Position numbers and translations under genes: made by a program. From NCBI RefSeq assembly GCF_012843675.1, contig NZ_JABAFO010000001.1:124001-188000 (forward strand): a stretch of DNA of 64,000 bases, given 5' to 3'. Shown piece after piece: positions 42,071 through 50,721 of the stretch. Source of the stretch: Lactobacillus sp. MRS-253-APC-2B. GTDB taxonomy: Bacteria; Bacillota; Bacilli; Lactobacillales; Lactobacillaceae. Within the stretch, counting starts at the first letter, position 1; the number at the start of each line of letters is the position of its first letter. Under the pieces are notes generated by a model. The model saw nothing but the letters and a program-made list of their open reading frames with translations. It was not told where the DNA came from and ran no database searches.

Positions 42071-43891
42071 TTATTGTACCGTAACGGACTTAGCCAGGTT
42101 ACGTGGCTTATCAACGTCCAGACCCTTGCCCAGACTGGTGTAGTAAGCCAGCAATTGAGCTGGAACGACACTAAGCAGCGGCGTCAGCAGTTCGTCAACG
42201 TCTGGAATAATGATATTGTCGTCTTCACGTGCCAGATGACGAGAAACAATCGTCAAAGCAGCGGCACCACGCGACTGCGTTTCTTCCAGGTTGCTGCGCG
42301 TCAAGCCAGCCGTACGATCCTGCGTAATGATGGCAATTACCGGCGTCTGGTTTTCGATCAGGGCAATCGTACCATGCTTGAGTTCCCCAGATGCAAAGCC
42401 TTCTGCCTGAACGTAAGAGATTTCCTTAAGCTTTAAGGCAGCTTCCAAAGAAACCGACCAGTCGATGCCACGACCAATGTAAAAGGCATTGCGTGGCTTA
42501 GAGAGGTAGCGTGATGCCAACGCCTCAATGTCTTCTTTGGAATCCGTGATTGACTGCATCCCGTTGGCAATCGTACCCAACTGGTGCTTTAAGTCAAAGT
42601 CCTGAGCAGCATCGCGACTCAAGTACTCGCCAAGTGCCTTAGCCAAGATAGCTTCAACGGCGATCTGTGCCGTGTAGGCCTTGGTTGAGGCAACGGCAAT
42701 TTCTGGACCAGCGTACAAAAGCAGCGTAAACGTAGCCTCACGCGATAGCGTTGACTTGTCAACGTTAGTAATCGTCAGACTTGGCCAGTTGTGCTCATTA
42801 ACGTGAACCAGCACCTCACGACTGTCGGCCGTTTCACCACTTTGCGAAAGGAACAAGAAGAATGGCTTTTCGCTCAGCAATGGCTGCTCGTAGGCGAATT
42901 CAGAAGAAATATGGACCGTCGTTGGTACGCCACAAAGCTTTTCAAACATCCGTGCCCCGATTAGACCGGCATGATAGCTGGTCCCGGCACCAATGATGTA
43001 AATATGGTCAGACTCAGCCATAGCCTTCAGCAGCTTTTCGCTGACCTTTGGCTGATCATCGCTGTCAAAGTATTCTTGAACCAGCTTGCGCATTACGGCA
43101 GGCTGTTCATCGATTTCCTTTAGCATGTAGAATGGATAGGTACCTTTATCGGCAGCGCTTGGATCCATGTCAACCTTAAAGGAATCGCGTTTCTTTTCCG
43201 TCCCATCGAATTCTTCGATCGTGACATTGTCTGGCTTAACGATAACCAGTTCATGGTCGTTGATTTCCATAAACTCGTTGGTCTCGTCAATCATTGACAT
43301 AGCATCGGAACCAACCATGTTGTAGCCTTGGCACAAACCAACCAACAATGGGCTCTTGTTTTTGGCAACAAACAGCGTATCGGGCTGTTCACGATCCATT
43401 AAGGCAAAGGCATATGAAGAGTCCGGACTGATCAAGCGCAGTACTTTGAGCAGGGCATCTTTGGTATCCATCTTGTAGTCAACAACAAACTTGTCAACCA
43501 GTTGGACGATTACCTCAGTGTCGGTCTGGCTCTTGAATTCAACGCCCTGCAGGTATTCTTCTTTGAGCTGCAGATAGTTTTCGATCACACCGTTGTGAAC
43601 CAGGTAGAAACGTTCATCATTGGAGTAGTGAGGGTGCGCGTTGGTTTCACTAGGAACACCGTGCGTAGCCCAGCGGGTGTGGCCAATCCCTGCCATCCCT
43701 TTGACTTCTGGCGTCAAAGCTGCCTCTAGGTTGCTGATGCGGCCTGGGCGCTTAACCAGGTAGTCATGTCCTTTTTCGTCGTTGACGTAGATGCCGGCTG
43801 AGTCGTAGCCGCGGTATTCCAGCCGCTTCAACCCGTCGATCAGAATGGAAACGCTGCGATCGTTTCCAGTAACACCAACAATTCCACACAT
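42071..43891 (-). CDS. glmS: Glutamine-fructose-6-phosphate aminotransferase
   Basis: GlmS makes glucosamine 6-phosphate, the first committed step to UDP-GlcNAc and the cell wall. The glutaminase domain begins MCGIVGV with the N-terminal nucleophile Cys2; further on are RWATHGVPSETNAHPH and the isomerase part with two SIS folds (IGAGTSYHAGL, SQSGETADS, LKHGTIALI). The ATG at 43891 after AAAGGATGGG is the only start that leaves the cysteine second; the upstream ATG at 43903 is not used. The protein has 606 residues. The region before it shows no glmS ribozyme. Confidence 0.96.
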   Translation of the reverse strand: MCGIVGVTGNDRSVSILIDGLKRLEYRGYDSAGIYVNDEKGHDYLVKRPGRISNLEAALTPEVKGMAGIGHTRWATHGVPSETNAHPHYSNDERFYLVHNGVIENYLQLKEEYLQGVEFKSQTDTEVIVQLVDKFVVDYKMDTKDALLKVLRLISPDSSYAFALMDREQPDTLFVAKNKSPLLVGLCQGYNMVGSDAMSMIDETNEFMEINDHELVIVKPDNVTIEEFDGTEKKRDSFKVDMDPSAADKGTYPFYMLKEIDEQPAVMRKLVQEYFDSDDQPKVSEKLLKAMAESDHIYIIGAGTSYHAGLIGARMFEKLCGVPTTVHISSEFAYEQPLLSEKPFFLFLSQSGETADSREVLVHVNEHNWPSLTITNVDKSTLSREATFTLLLYAGPEIAVASTKAYTAQIAVEAILAKALGEYLSRDAAQDFDLKHQLGTIANGMQSITDSKEDIEALASRYLSKPRNAFYIGRGIDWSVSLEAALKLKEISYVQAEGFASGELKHGTIALIENQTPVIAIITQDRTAGLTRSNLEETQSRGAAALTIVSRHLAREDDNIIIPDVDELLTPLLSVVPAQLLAYYTSLGKGLDVDKPRNLAKSVTVQ

Positions 43892-43972
43892 AATATTTCC
43901 CATCCTTTAATAAAATTGGTATAGATAACTTTAAAAACAAGCTATTATTTAATAACACTATTGTATATTAAT

Positions 43973-44030
43973 AATTGCCGGCCCCAATGTCAATCGATTA
44001 ACCTCGATTGGTATAGAGTCGGCAATTTTT
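43973..44030. other. Long hairpin between glmM and glmS
   Basis: ATTGCCG (43974-43980) and CGGCAAT (44020-44026) enclose a second stem CAATCGA/TCGATTG. On the plus strand a T-run follows; on the minus strand, the direction of the operon, it is followed by ATTATTAATA. It may be a weak terminator or a processing site that adjusts glmS relative to glmM. Confidence 0.5.
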
Positions 44031-44096
44031 TAATGATACCAATGGCGTCACGACAACGATCGCACCTGCCTTGGCTTGTTCAAATATTTACTAAAA

Positions 44097-45452
44097 TTAT
44101 TTAACTTCCAATTCGCGACGGGCAACTTCGGCAATTTTTTCAACATAGCCATGTACCAGTTCTTTGGTTGGTGCCTCGGCCATGATCCGCAGCAATGGTT
44201 CCGTACCAGAAGGCCGTACCAGTACTCGGCCATCTCCATTCATTTCCTTTTCAACATCAGCAATCACGGACTTCAGTGCTGGATTTTCCATCGCCGACTG
44301 TTTGTCAGCCACGGTAATGTTGACCAGCTCTTGTGGATACGTCTTAACGTCTGAAGCCAGTTCCTTAAGGCTCTTGCCGGTTGCCTTGATAACCTGCAGC
44401 AATTGCAGTGCCGTCAGCATCCCGTCACCAGTCGTATTATGATCTAAGAAGATAATATGGCCGGACTGCTCGCCACCTAGGTTGTAGCCGGACTTCAGCA
44501 TTTCTTCGACAACATAGCGATCGCCAACCTTGGTTTGAACGCTCTTCATACCGTGGGCTTCCATGGCCTTGTACATGCCCAGGTTGCTCATCACGGTCGT
44601 TACGATCGTATCCTTTTTCAGACGGCCATTTTCATTCAGATACTTGCCGCAAACATACATGATCTTGTCACCATCGACCAAGTTACCCTCATTATCGACG
44701 GCAATGCAGCGATCCCCGTCACCGTCAAAAGCCAGCCCCAGGTCAGCCTGATTTTCAACCACGGCTTTTTGCAGACTCTCTGGATGCGTGGAGCCACAGT
44801 CCAGGTTAGTATTCAGCCCATTTGGATTGGCATGAATTGGCGTAAAGTCAACGTTTAAATCGGCAAACAAATTGGAGACAAAACCGCTGGTAGCACCATT
44901 GGCCGCATCAACAACGACTTTGAGACCGGACAGATCCGTTGAAATCGTCTGTTCCAAAAACGATGTGTATTTCAAAGCTCCTTCATGATAGTCTTCAACC
45001 GTTCCCAAACCGGCATCGGATGGGCGGGGCAAGGTATCTTCTTTTGCATCCAAGAACTGTTCGATCTCATATTCCAGCTCATCGGAAAGCTTGAAGCCAT
45101 CACTGCCGAAATACTTGATTCCATTATATTGAATCGGATTGTGGCTGGCCGTGATCATAACCCCGGCATCAGCACCTTGGGCCCGAACCAGGTAAGCCAC
45201 GCCAGGCGTTGTTACAACCCCTAAGCGCAATACCTCGATGCCGACTGAAAGTAAGCCGGCAACCAGGGCATTTTCCAGCATCTGACCGGAAATTCGCGTA
45301 TCATGGGAAACCAAGACTTGGGGCTGCTTGCGTTCTGAGTGCCGCGTCAAGACATAGCCCCCGGCACGGCCAACCTTAAAGGCCAACTCAGGACTCAGGT
45401 CGCGATTGGCCACACCACGAACGCCATCAGTTCCAAAATATTTCAACTTCAT
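44097..45452 (-). CDS. glmM: Phosphoglucosamine mutase
   Basis: GlmM converts glucosamine 6-phosphate to glucosamine 1-phosphate. The 451-residue protein starts [13 protein letters not shown]; the phosphoserine is S103 in ITASHNP, the metal loop is FDGDGDR, and the phosphate-binding loop is [11 protein letters not shown]. The ATG at 45452 lies behind GAGGAG. It is third in cdaA-cdaR-glmM-glmS, the common Firmicute order linking c-di-AMP synthesis with wall precursors; GlmM is known in other Firmicutes to bind and inhibit CdaA. Confidence 0.96.
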   Translation of the reverse strand: MKLKYFGTDGVRGVANRDLSPELAFKVGRAGGYVLTRHSERKQPQVLVSHDTRISGQMLENALVAGLLSVGIEVLRLGVVTTPGVAYLVRAQGADAGVMITASHNPIQYNGIKYFGSDGFKLSDELEYEIEQFLDAKEDTLPRPSDAGLGTVEDYHEGALKYTSFLEQTISTDLSGLKVVVDAANGATSGFVSNLFADLNVDFTPIHANPNGLNTNLDCGSTHPESLQKAVVENQADLGLAFDGDGDRCIAVDNEGNLVDGDKIMYVCGKYLNENGRLKKDTIVTTVMSNLGMYKAMEAHGMKSVQTKVGDRYVVEEMLKSGYNLGGEQSGHIIFLDHNTTGDGMLTALQLLQVIKATGKSLKELASDVKTYPQELVNITVADKQSAMENPALKSVIADVEKEMNGDGRVLVRPSGTEPLLRIMAEAPTKELVHGYVEKIAEVARRELEVK

Positions 45453-45510
45453 GTTTCTCCTCATTTCTGGGCTAAATAAGCTCCATTAAAATTCACTATG
45501 TTTGATTATA

Positions 45511-46407
45511 CTACTTTGTACTGTTTTCGCTTGCCGAAACCGATGAATTATTTGCCTGGCTGCTGACAGACGAACTAGCAGAACTGCGCTTGGACGATGA
45601 TAAGCTCTCAGAGTCAGCGTCACTGACCGTACTGGACTGCGTATCAGTTGAGCTGGCATCCGACGTGCTGCTTGAGTCTTTTGAGTTGCTTGCCGTCTGG
45701 CTGATCGGTACGGTTACGGAAACCGTATTTGGCATGATCACCACGTTCATGGTCTGACCAGCCTCATTGATTGCCTGCAGGGTTACCGTGCGATGCAGCG
45801 TACTTTGCGTATTCTTAGGCACGTTGACATAGGCAATAACCTTGGCAACCTGCTGCACCTCACTTTTGGCACCGGTAATCTGTACCTTTTCCAAGGCCGC
45901 TTTTGGCGTTCCGACTCGATAGCCGTCATTCAGACTTTTTGAGCTCAAGCGAACTTCAACCGGCACCGTTGCGGTATTGCGCGATTGGATATTAACCTTG
46001 ATTTTGGCTGGATTGATCGAATAGCTTAATTCCTTATTCAAACCGGATGCCTTTAAGCGGACCTCATGCTTGCCCACACCTAGATTGGTCAGATCGGCAG
46101 TAACCTTGAAATTCTGCGTGTTGGCAGTCGTCGTCACCAAAGCGGAAGGGCCGGTGATCTTGATCTTGACGTATTGTGGATAGCCGGTGACTACATACTT
46201 TTCCGAATTCGACTCAACTTCAAGCGGAATCTTGAGCGTCTCAGTCTTATTGGCCATCAGCGCACTGTTTTGGCCGTTTTGTGACGATTGGCGCGTATCG
46301 CTGCTTTTACTGCCGGTAACGTAGACAAACAGCAGAATCGCCAGAATCAAAGAGACGATCCGCAGTACCCAGACATGGTCAAACAGACCTAACTTGTCAT
46401 TTTTCAT
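45511..46407 (-). CDS. cdaR: CdaA regulatory protein CdaR (YbbR)
   Basis: The 298-residue protein has one N-terminal membrane segment (residues ~12-28), extracellular YbbR repeats (~50-235; for example VTGYPQYVKIKITGPSALV and VGTPKAALEKVQITGAKSEV), and a Ser/Asp-rich tail of about 60 residues. It modulates the diadenylate cyclase from outside the membrane. Its start overlaps the end of cdaA by 11 nt, and its ribosome binding site AAGGAGG lies inside cdaA, so translation is coupled. Confidence 0.92.
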   Translation of the reverse strand: MKNDKLGLFDHVWVLRIVSLILAILLFVYVTGSKSSDTRQSSQNGQNSALMANKTETLKIPLEVESNSEKYVVTGYPQYVKIKITGPSALVTTTANTQNFKVTADLTNLGVGKHEVRLKASGLNKELSYSINPAKIKVNIQSRNTATVPVEVRLSSKSLNDGYRVGTPKAALEKVQITGAKSEVQQVAKVIAYVNVPKNTQSTLHRTVTLQAINEAGQTMNVVIMPNTVSVTVPISQTASNSKDSSSTSDASSTDTQSSTVSDADSESLSSSKRSSASSSVSSQANNSSVSASENSTK

Positions 46408-47251
46408 GCTGATCGCCTCCTTGCTTGCGGAAACGCCGCATTAGGCTGGTAAAAAAGTTCTCCGGTCGTGGATGCTGTGATTCCTCGGTATAGAGCTGCG
46501 CCCGCAAAAACTTCAGATAGTCCTTGCGCGACATACCACGCATCAGTTCATTATCTTTGGTAATCGAAACCTCGCCCGTTTCTTCAGATACCACAATCGT
46601 CAAAGCATCGGTGACCTCGCTGATTCCAACGGCTGCACGATGCCGTGTCCCAAGATCTTTGGGAATCAGTTTGGAGTCAGACAGTGGCAAATAGGCAGCT
46701 GCCACGGCTATGCGATTGTTTTTAATGATGACGGCACCATCATGCAGCGGCGTGTTAGGAATAAACGTATTGATCAAAAGCGCACCGGTTACCTCAGCAT
46801 CCAATGGAATCCCGGTTTCGATATACTCCTCCAAACCGGTTTCCATTTCAATACAGATCAAGGCCCCGATTCTTCGCTTAGAAAGATACTGAATCGCTTG
46901 GTCCAGCTGCCTGATCAGATCCTCCTCTTTTTCATTGACCTTATGGGTGCGGGCAAACAAGGCGCCGCGTCCCAGATGCTCCAGCCCTCGTCTGATTTCT
47001 GGCTGAAAGATCACGACAATGGCAATGACCCCCCAGTTGATGACCTGATCCATGACCCAAGAAACCGTACTGAGTCCGATATACCAGCTGATCAGCTTAA
47101 CCAAAATGATGATCAAAATCCCTTTGAACAGCTGTACGGCCTTGGTTCCGCGTACCAGCATCAGCAATTCGTAGATCAAAAACCAGATGACCAAAATATC
47201 AATCAGGTTGACCAGATTATGCCAGGTCAGGAGTGATGCAAGAAACTGCAA
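46397..47251 (-). CDS. cdaA: Diadenylate cyclase CdaA
   Basis: CdaA makes cyclic di-AMP from two ATP, a second messenger for potassium and osmotic balance and wall homeostasis. The 284-residue protein has three membrane segments (residues ~10-75) and a DAC domain with the metal-binding D171-G-A in TPLHDGAVI and the R203-H-R-A-A motif in LGTRHRAAVG. The start is TTG behind AAGGGAGAG. It is the first gene of the cdaA-cdaR-glmM-glmS cluster. Confidence 0.95.
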   Translation of the reverse strand: MQFLASLLTWHNLVNLIDILVIWFLIYELLMLVRGTKAVQLFKGILIIILVKLISWYIGLSTVSWVMDQVINWGVIAIVVIFQPEIRRGLEHLGRGALFARTHKVNEKEEDLIRQLDQAIQYLSKRRIGALICIEMETGLEEYIETGIPLDAEVTGALLINTFIPNTPLHDGAVIIKNNRIAVAAAYLPLSDSKLIPKDLGTRHRAAVGISEVTDALTIVVSEETGEVSITKDNELMRGMSRKDYLKFLRAQLYTEESQHPRPENFFTSLMRRFRKQGGDQHEK

Positions 47252-47381
47252 TGATTTTCTCTCCCTTCTGCCTAAAACAAAATTCTTAAATATGATTATA
47301 TCATCAAAAATATTCGTTATTTAGCCTATCTACCACGTTGTCTGTTATGCTAGGCATAAGAATTTTTTAAGAGGTGGTTTT

Positions 47382-48038
47382 TTGCCTAAACTATCCTATC
47401 AATGGAAGCTACGGCTTTATTTTCTGATTCTGCTGACGACTTTGCAGCTGCTGCTCAAGTCGCCATTTAACTTTATGGTTTTAAACGTTTTTTTGGCTTA
47501 TTTGCCAATCGAGTTCAGCTTTTGGGTGCAGCATTTTGCTGATCGCCGCTCCTTGGCTTTTTGGGCACTGCTGGTCTTATGGCTGGTTTTTTATCCCAAC
47601 ACGCCCTATGTCATGACCGATCTTTTTCATCTCTCATGGCTGCATCCTCATACCAGTACAACCGGTATTTTACGCTCCGATCCTAAAATGTGGCTGGCCT
47701 TTGCATTAATGGTGCTTTCAGCATTCAGCTGTGCGATCTTTGGTACGGTTGAGATAACTCGCATCAGCCGGCTTTTGGAGAAAATGCTGACGCCTAAAAT
47801 CACCGGCTTTCACTTAATCTGGATTGCGCTCTTCTCTTTTCTGGCCGGCGTTGGTATCTATATCGGCCGTTTTTTGCGGCTGCACTCAATCTACCTTTTC
47901 ATCACGCCTTCATGGTTTTTTAAACAGCTTTTAAGCATCTGGAGCTGGCCAATGCTTGAGTTCGTATTGATCATAACTCTGTTGCAGCTGCTGATTTATT
48001 GGTGTCTGCAGATGATCAGTCGCACCGATTTTATGTGA
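47382..48038 (+). CDS. DUF1361-type membrane protein
   Basis: A 218-residue protein with about seven membrane segments, resembling DUF1361 proteins; the stretch LVLWLVFYPNTPYVMTDLFHL near residues 65-85 is characteristic. The function is unknown. The start is TTG behind AGAGGTGG. It is divergent from cdaA. Confidence 0.8.
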   Translation: MPKLSYQWKLRLYFLILLTTLQLLLKSPFNFMVLNVFLAYLPIEFSFWVQHFADRRSLAFWALLVLWLVFYPNTPYVMTDLFHLSWLHPHTSTTGILRSDPKMWLAFALMVLSAFSCAIFGTVEITRISRLLEKMLTPKITGFHLIWIALFSFLAGVGIYIGRFLRLHSIYLFITPSWFFKQLLSIWSWPMLEFVLIITLLQLLIYWCLQMISRTDFM

Positions 48039-48130
48039 TTGGCCAAACGTTGATTTATCAGCGTTTGAATCGTCAGCCAGTACTGTGCTCAAGCATCATC
48101 ATCTATACGTAGTTAGAGGCTGAGTTAATT
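48039..48130 (+). repeat. Dispersed intergenic repeat, copy 1
   Basis: This ~92-bp stretch after the DUF1361 gene is similar to 59681-59768. Shared blocks include TGATTTATCAGCGTTTGAA, GCCAGCCAG/GTCAGCCAG, and GAGGCTGAGTTAATT against GAGGTTGAGTTAATT. It contains the near-palindrome AACGTTGATTTATCAGCGTT. Both copies lie just downstream of plus-strand genes and in the same orientation. Confidence 0.65.
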
Positions 48131-48185
48131 TTTGAAGCTGGAAAAAACTAATTTTTCTGACAAAATAAAACAACTTTAATAATGG

Positions 48186-48236
48186 AAATGGCCGAAGATC
48201 AACGTTTTAAGCAACGCAATCTTCAGCCATTTTTCT
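48186..48236. terminator. Terminator between converging genes
   Basis: AAATGGC-GAAGAT and ATCTTC-GCCATTT pair across a long loop, followed by TTC on the plus strand; it closes both the DUF1361 gene and murB. Confidence 0.75.
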
Positions 48237-48278
48237 GTTTTGAGACTTTATTCCCAGGCTCTTGAATAAATCAATTTA

Positions 48279-49178
48279 TTAGGCTTCGCGGCCGATAATT
48301 CGAACCTCGGTTTCCAGACTGACGCCAAACTTTTCTTTAACGGTCTCTTGCACGTGATGGATCACGTTTAGGTAGTCCGTTGCCGTACCATGGTCGACAT
48401 TAACTATAAAACCAGCATGCTTGGTTGAAACCTGAGCTCCGCCCGAAGTATATCCCTGCAATCCTGCATCATGAATTAATTTACCGGCAAAGTATCCCTC
48501 GGGGCGCTTAAAGACCGAGCCGCATGATGGCAGTTCCAGAGGCTGCTTGGCGGCACGCCGGGCGTTAAGATCATCCATCATTGCCGTAATCTCTGCTTGA
48601 TTACCAGGCTTAAGTTCAAAAACAGCTTCCAAGACGATCCCGTGGTTGTCTTGAATTGAGCTGTGACGATAGCCAAAATCGAGTGCTTCGTTGTCATAGT
48701 GCTTGATCGTCCCATCAGGCAGCATTGCCGTAACCTCAGCAGCAACGTTTTTGGTCTCACCACCATAGGCACCGGCATTCATAAAAATGGCCCCACCAAC
48801 ACTGCCAGGGATGCCGGCAGCAAATTCCAGACCACTCAGTGAATGATCGCGAGCCACCTTGGTTGTCTCAATATATGAGGCCCCAGCCTGAGCAATGACG
48901 CGGTTGCCTTCAACTTGAATCCCATTCATTTGAGTCAAGATCATCGTTAGGCCTTCAATACCGCCATCACGGACGATTAGATTGCTGGCATTGCCGATTA
49001 CCGTCAGCGGCATGGTATTTTGATCAGCATATTGAACCAGCTTTTCGACTTCATCAACGTTTTTGGGAAACGCCAGCCAGTCTGCCGGACCGCCTGTCTT
49101 GGTATTGGTATACTTTGACAGCGGTTCGTCTTTTAGAATTTGAATATCAGGAAATTCCTGCATCAGATTATTTGCCAT
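48279..49178 (-). CDS. murB: UDP-N-acetylenolpyruvoylglucosamine reductase
   Basis: MurB reduces UDP-GlcNAc-enolpyruvate to UDP-MurNAc with FAD and NADPH. The 299-residue protein has the FAD-binding run [34 protein letters not shown], the active-site arginine in [10 protein letters not shown], the catalytic serine in [11 protein letters not shown] and the final glutamate in LETEVRIIG. It is the type without the extra C-terminal domain of E. coli MurB. Single gene. Confidence 0.95.
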   Translation of the reverse strand: MANNLMQEFPDIQILKDEPLSKYTNTKTGGPADWLAFPKNVDEVEKLVQYADQNTMPLTVIGNASNLIVRDGGIEGLTMILTQMNGIQVEGNRVIAQAGASYIETTKVARDHSLSGLEFAAGIPGSVGGAIFMNAGAYGGETKNVAAEVTAMLPDGTIKHYDNEALDFGYRHSSIQDNHGIVLEAVFELKPGNQAEITAMMDDLNARRAAKQPLELPSCGSVFKRPEGYFAGKLIHDAGLQGYTSGGAQVSTKHAGFIVNVDHGTATDYLNVIHHVQETVKEKFGVSLETEVRIIGREA

Positions 49179-49309
49179 AAATTTGTTCTCTCACTTTCTC
49201 AACAAAAATTCGTCAATCTTTTCTTATTGTAGCATTGTTTGTTTTGGATTTTAATGTTCTGAACCCTTACAATAAGATCAGATAATTTTTTGTGAGGTTG
49301 ATTGCAATG

Positions 49310-50074
49310 ACCAAATTTGTCTCATGGAACGTCAATGGCTTAAGAGCCGCGATCAGGCACGGCTTTATGCAAACTTTCAACGATCTGGATGCTGATTTTT
49401 TCTGCGTTCAAGAAACCAAACTAGCGCCTGGCCAATTGGATCTTGATTTGCCTGGCTATCACCAATACTGGAACTATGCCGAAAAAAAGGGCTATTCAGG
49501 TACGGCTATCTTTGCCAAGCAAACCCCGCTTAACATTAAATATGGCATCGGCGTACCGGAATTTGATCATGAAGGCCGCGTCATCACTTTAGAGTATCCT
49601 GATTTCTATCTGATTAATACCTATGTGCCCAATTCCGGTACTGAACTGAAGCGTTTGGATTTTCGGCGTGGCTTTAATGAAGCTTTTTATGGATACATTA
49701 ATCAGCTCAGTCAGCAAAAAAGTATCGTTTGGTGTGGCGATCTCAACGTAGCTCATCAAGAAATCGACTTAAAAAATCCGCAGAGCAATCATCATCATCC
49801 TGGTTTCACCGATGCGGAGCGGCAAGATTTTTCCAAGCTGCTAAAAAGCGGTTTTACCGATACGTTCCGCTATTTCTATCCTGATCAAGAGCACAGCTAT
49901 TCTTGGTGGAGCTATCGTTTCCACGCTCGTCAGCGCAATGCTGGTTGGCGGATTGATTATTTCGTTGCTTCAGCCGATCTTGACTCACATTTGGTTGATG
50001 CCAAGATCCATGATCAGATTCTTGGCAGTGATCACTGTCCCGTTGAATTGGACGTTCAGCTGCCCAGTCTTTAA
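49310..50074 (+). CDS. exoA: Exodeoxyribonuclease III (ExoA/Xth)
   Basis: An apurinic/apyrimidinic endonuclease and 3'-exonuclease for base excision repair. The 254-residue protein shows NVNGLRA, the metal ligand in QETK, the catalytic tyrosine region TYVPNSG, GDLNVAHQEIDL and the final GSDHCPVEL. GTG at 49292 is part of the GTGAGG site; the ATG at 49310 is the start. An exonuclease gene follows by 17 nt. Confidence 0.94.
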   Translation, partial: TKFVSWNVNGLRAAIRHGFMQTFNDLDADFFCVQETKLAPGQLDLDLPGYHQYWNYAEKKGYSGTAIFAKQTPLNIKYGIGVPEFDHEGRVITLEYPDFYLINTYVPNSGTELKRLDFRRGFNEAFYGYINQLSQQKSIVWCGDLNVAHQEIDLKNPQSNHHHPGFTDAERQDFSKLLKSGFTDTFRYFYPDQEHSYSWWSYRFHARQRNAGWRIDYFVASADLDSHLVDAKIHDQILGSDHCPVELDVQLPSL

Positions 50075-50091
50075 TCACAGGAGGAATTTTT

Positions 50092-50625
50092 ATGAATTTT
50101 GTGGCAATGGACTTCGAAACCGCCAGCGGCAAGCGTTGGTCGGCTTGTTCGCTTTCTTTGGTAATCGTCCGGCAAAATCAAATCGTTGATGAATTCTATA
50201 CCTTAATCAATCCCCAGACGCCTTTTTTCTGGCGCAACGTACAGATTCATGGCATTCATGAAAGCGAAGTTGCTAACGCCCCGATTTTCCCTGAGGTCTG
50301 GGATCACATCCAAACCTTCTTTGATGCCAACAAGCTGGTGATTGCCCATAACGCCGCCTTTGACAACAGCGTTCTCAAAAATACACTGACTCATTATGAA
50401 CTGCCGGTACCGCGCTTTTTATCACTGGATACGTTAAAGACCAGCCGCCAGTTCTGGCCACAATTGCCCGATCACAAACTCAACACCATCTGTAACGCAT
50501 TAAACATTGATCTGCATCATCATCACAACGCTCTTGATGATGCCCAGGCCTGTGCCAATATCTTGCTGACGCAAAATCACCAATTTGGTCCCGAAATGCT
50601 CAAACCATTTATTAAAAGCGTCTGA
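50092..50625 (+). CDS. DnaQ-like 3'-5' exonuclease (DEDDh)
   Basis: A 177-residue stand-alone exonuclease. ExoI is AMDFETASG, ExoII is IAHNAAFDNSVL, and ExoIII is HNALDDAQACA, giving the four acidic residues and histidine of the DEDDh class. It resembles the proofreading domain of DNA polymerase III but is not fused to it. Behind an AGGAGG site and 17 nt after exoA, it likely forms a small repair operon with it. Confidence 0.9.
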   Translation: MNFVAMDFETASGKRWSACSLSLVIVRQNQIVDEFYTLINPQTPFFWRNVQIHGIHESEVANAPIFPEVWDHIQTFFDANKLVIAHNAAFDNSVLKNTLTHYELPVPRFLSLDTLKTSRQFWPQLPDHKLNTICNALNIDLHHHHNALDDAQACANILLTQNHQFGPEMLKPFIKSV

Positions 50626-50636
50626 TCATCTTCAAT

Positions 50637-50671
50637 ACAAAAAGCATCGTCAAAATTGGCGATGCTTTTTT
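50637..50671 (+). terminator. Terminator after the exonuclease gene
   Basis: AAAAGCATCG and CGATGCTTTT form a 10-bp stem, followed by TT. Confidence 0.85.
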
Positions 50672-50721
50672 GGATCGGCTGACTGCCGATCAAGGGAGTT
50701 TTAATGATGCCTTTAGAAAGG

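Noticed and set aside
43892-44096. glmS ribozyme upstream of glmS
   Set aside because: The space holds one long hairpin and AT-rich DNA; I could not find the ribozyme core.
46640-47236. A 198-codon plus-strand open frame
   Set aside because: It is antisense to cdaA, whose catalytic motifs are intact on the other strand.
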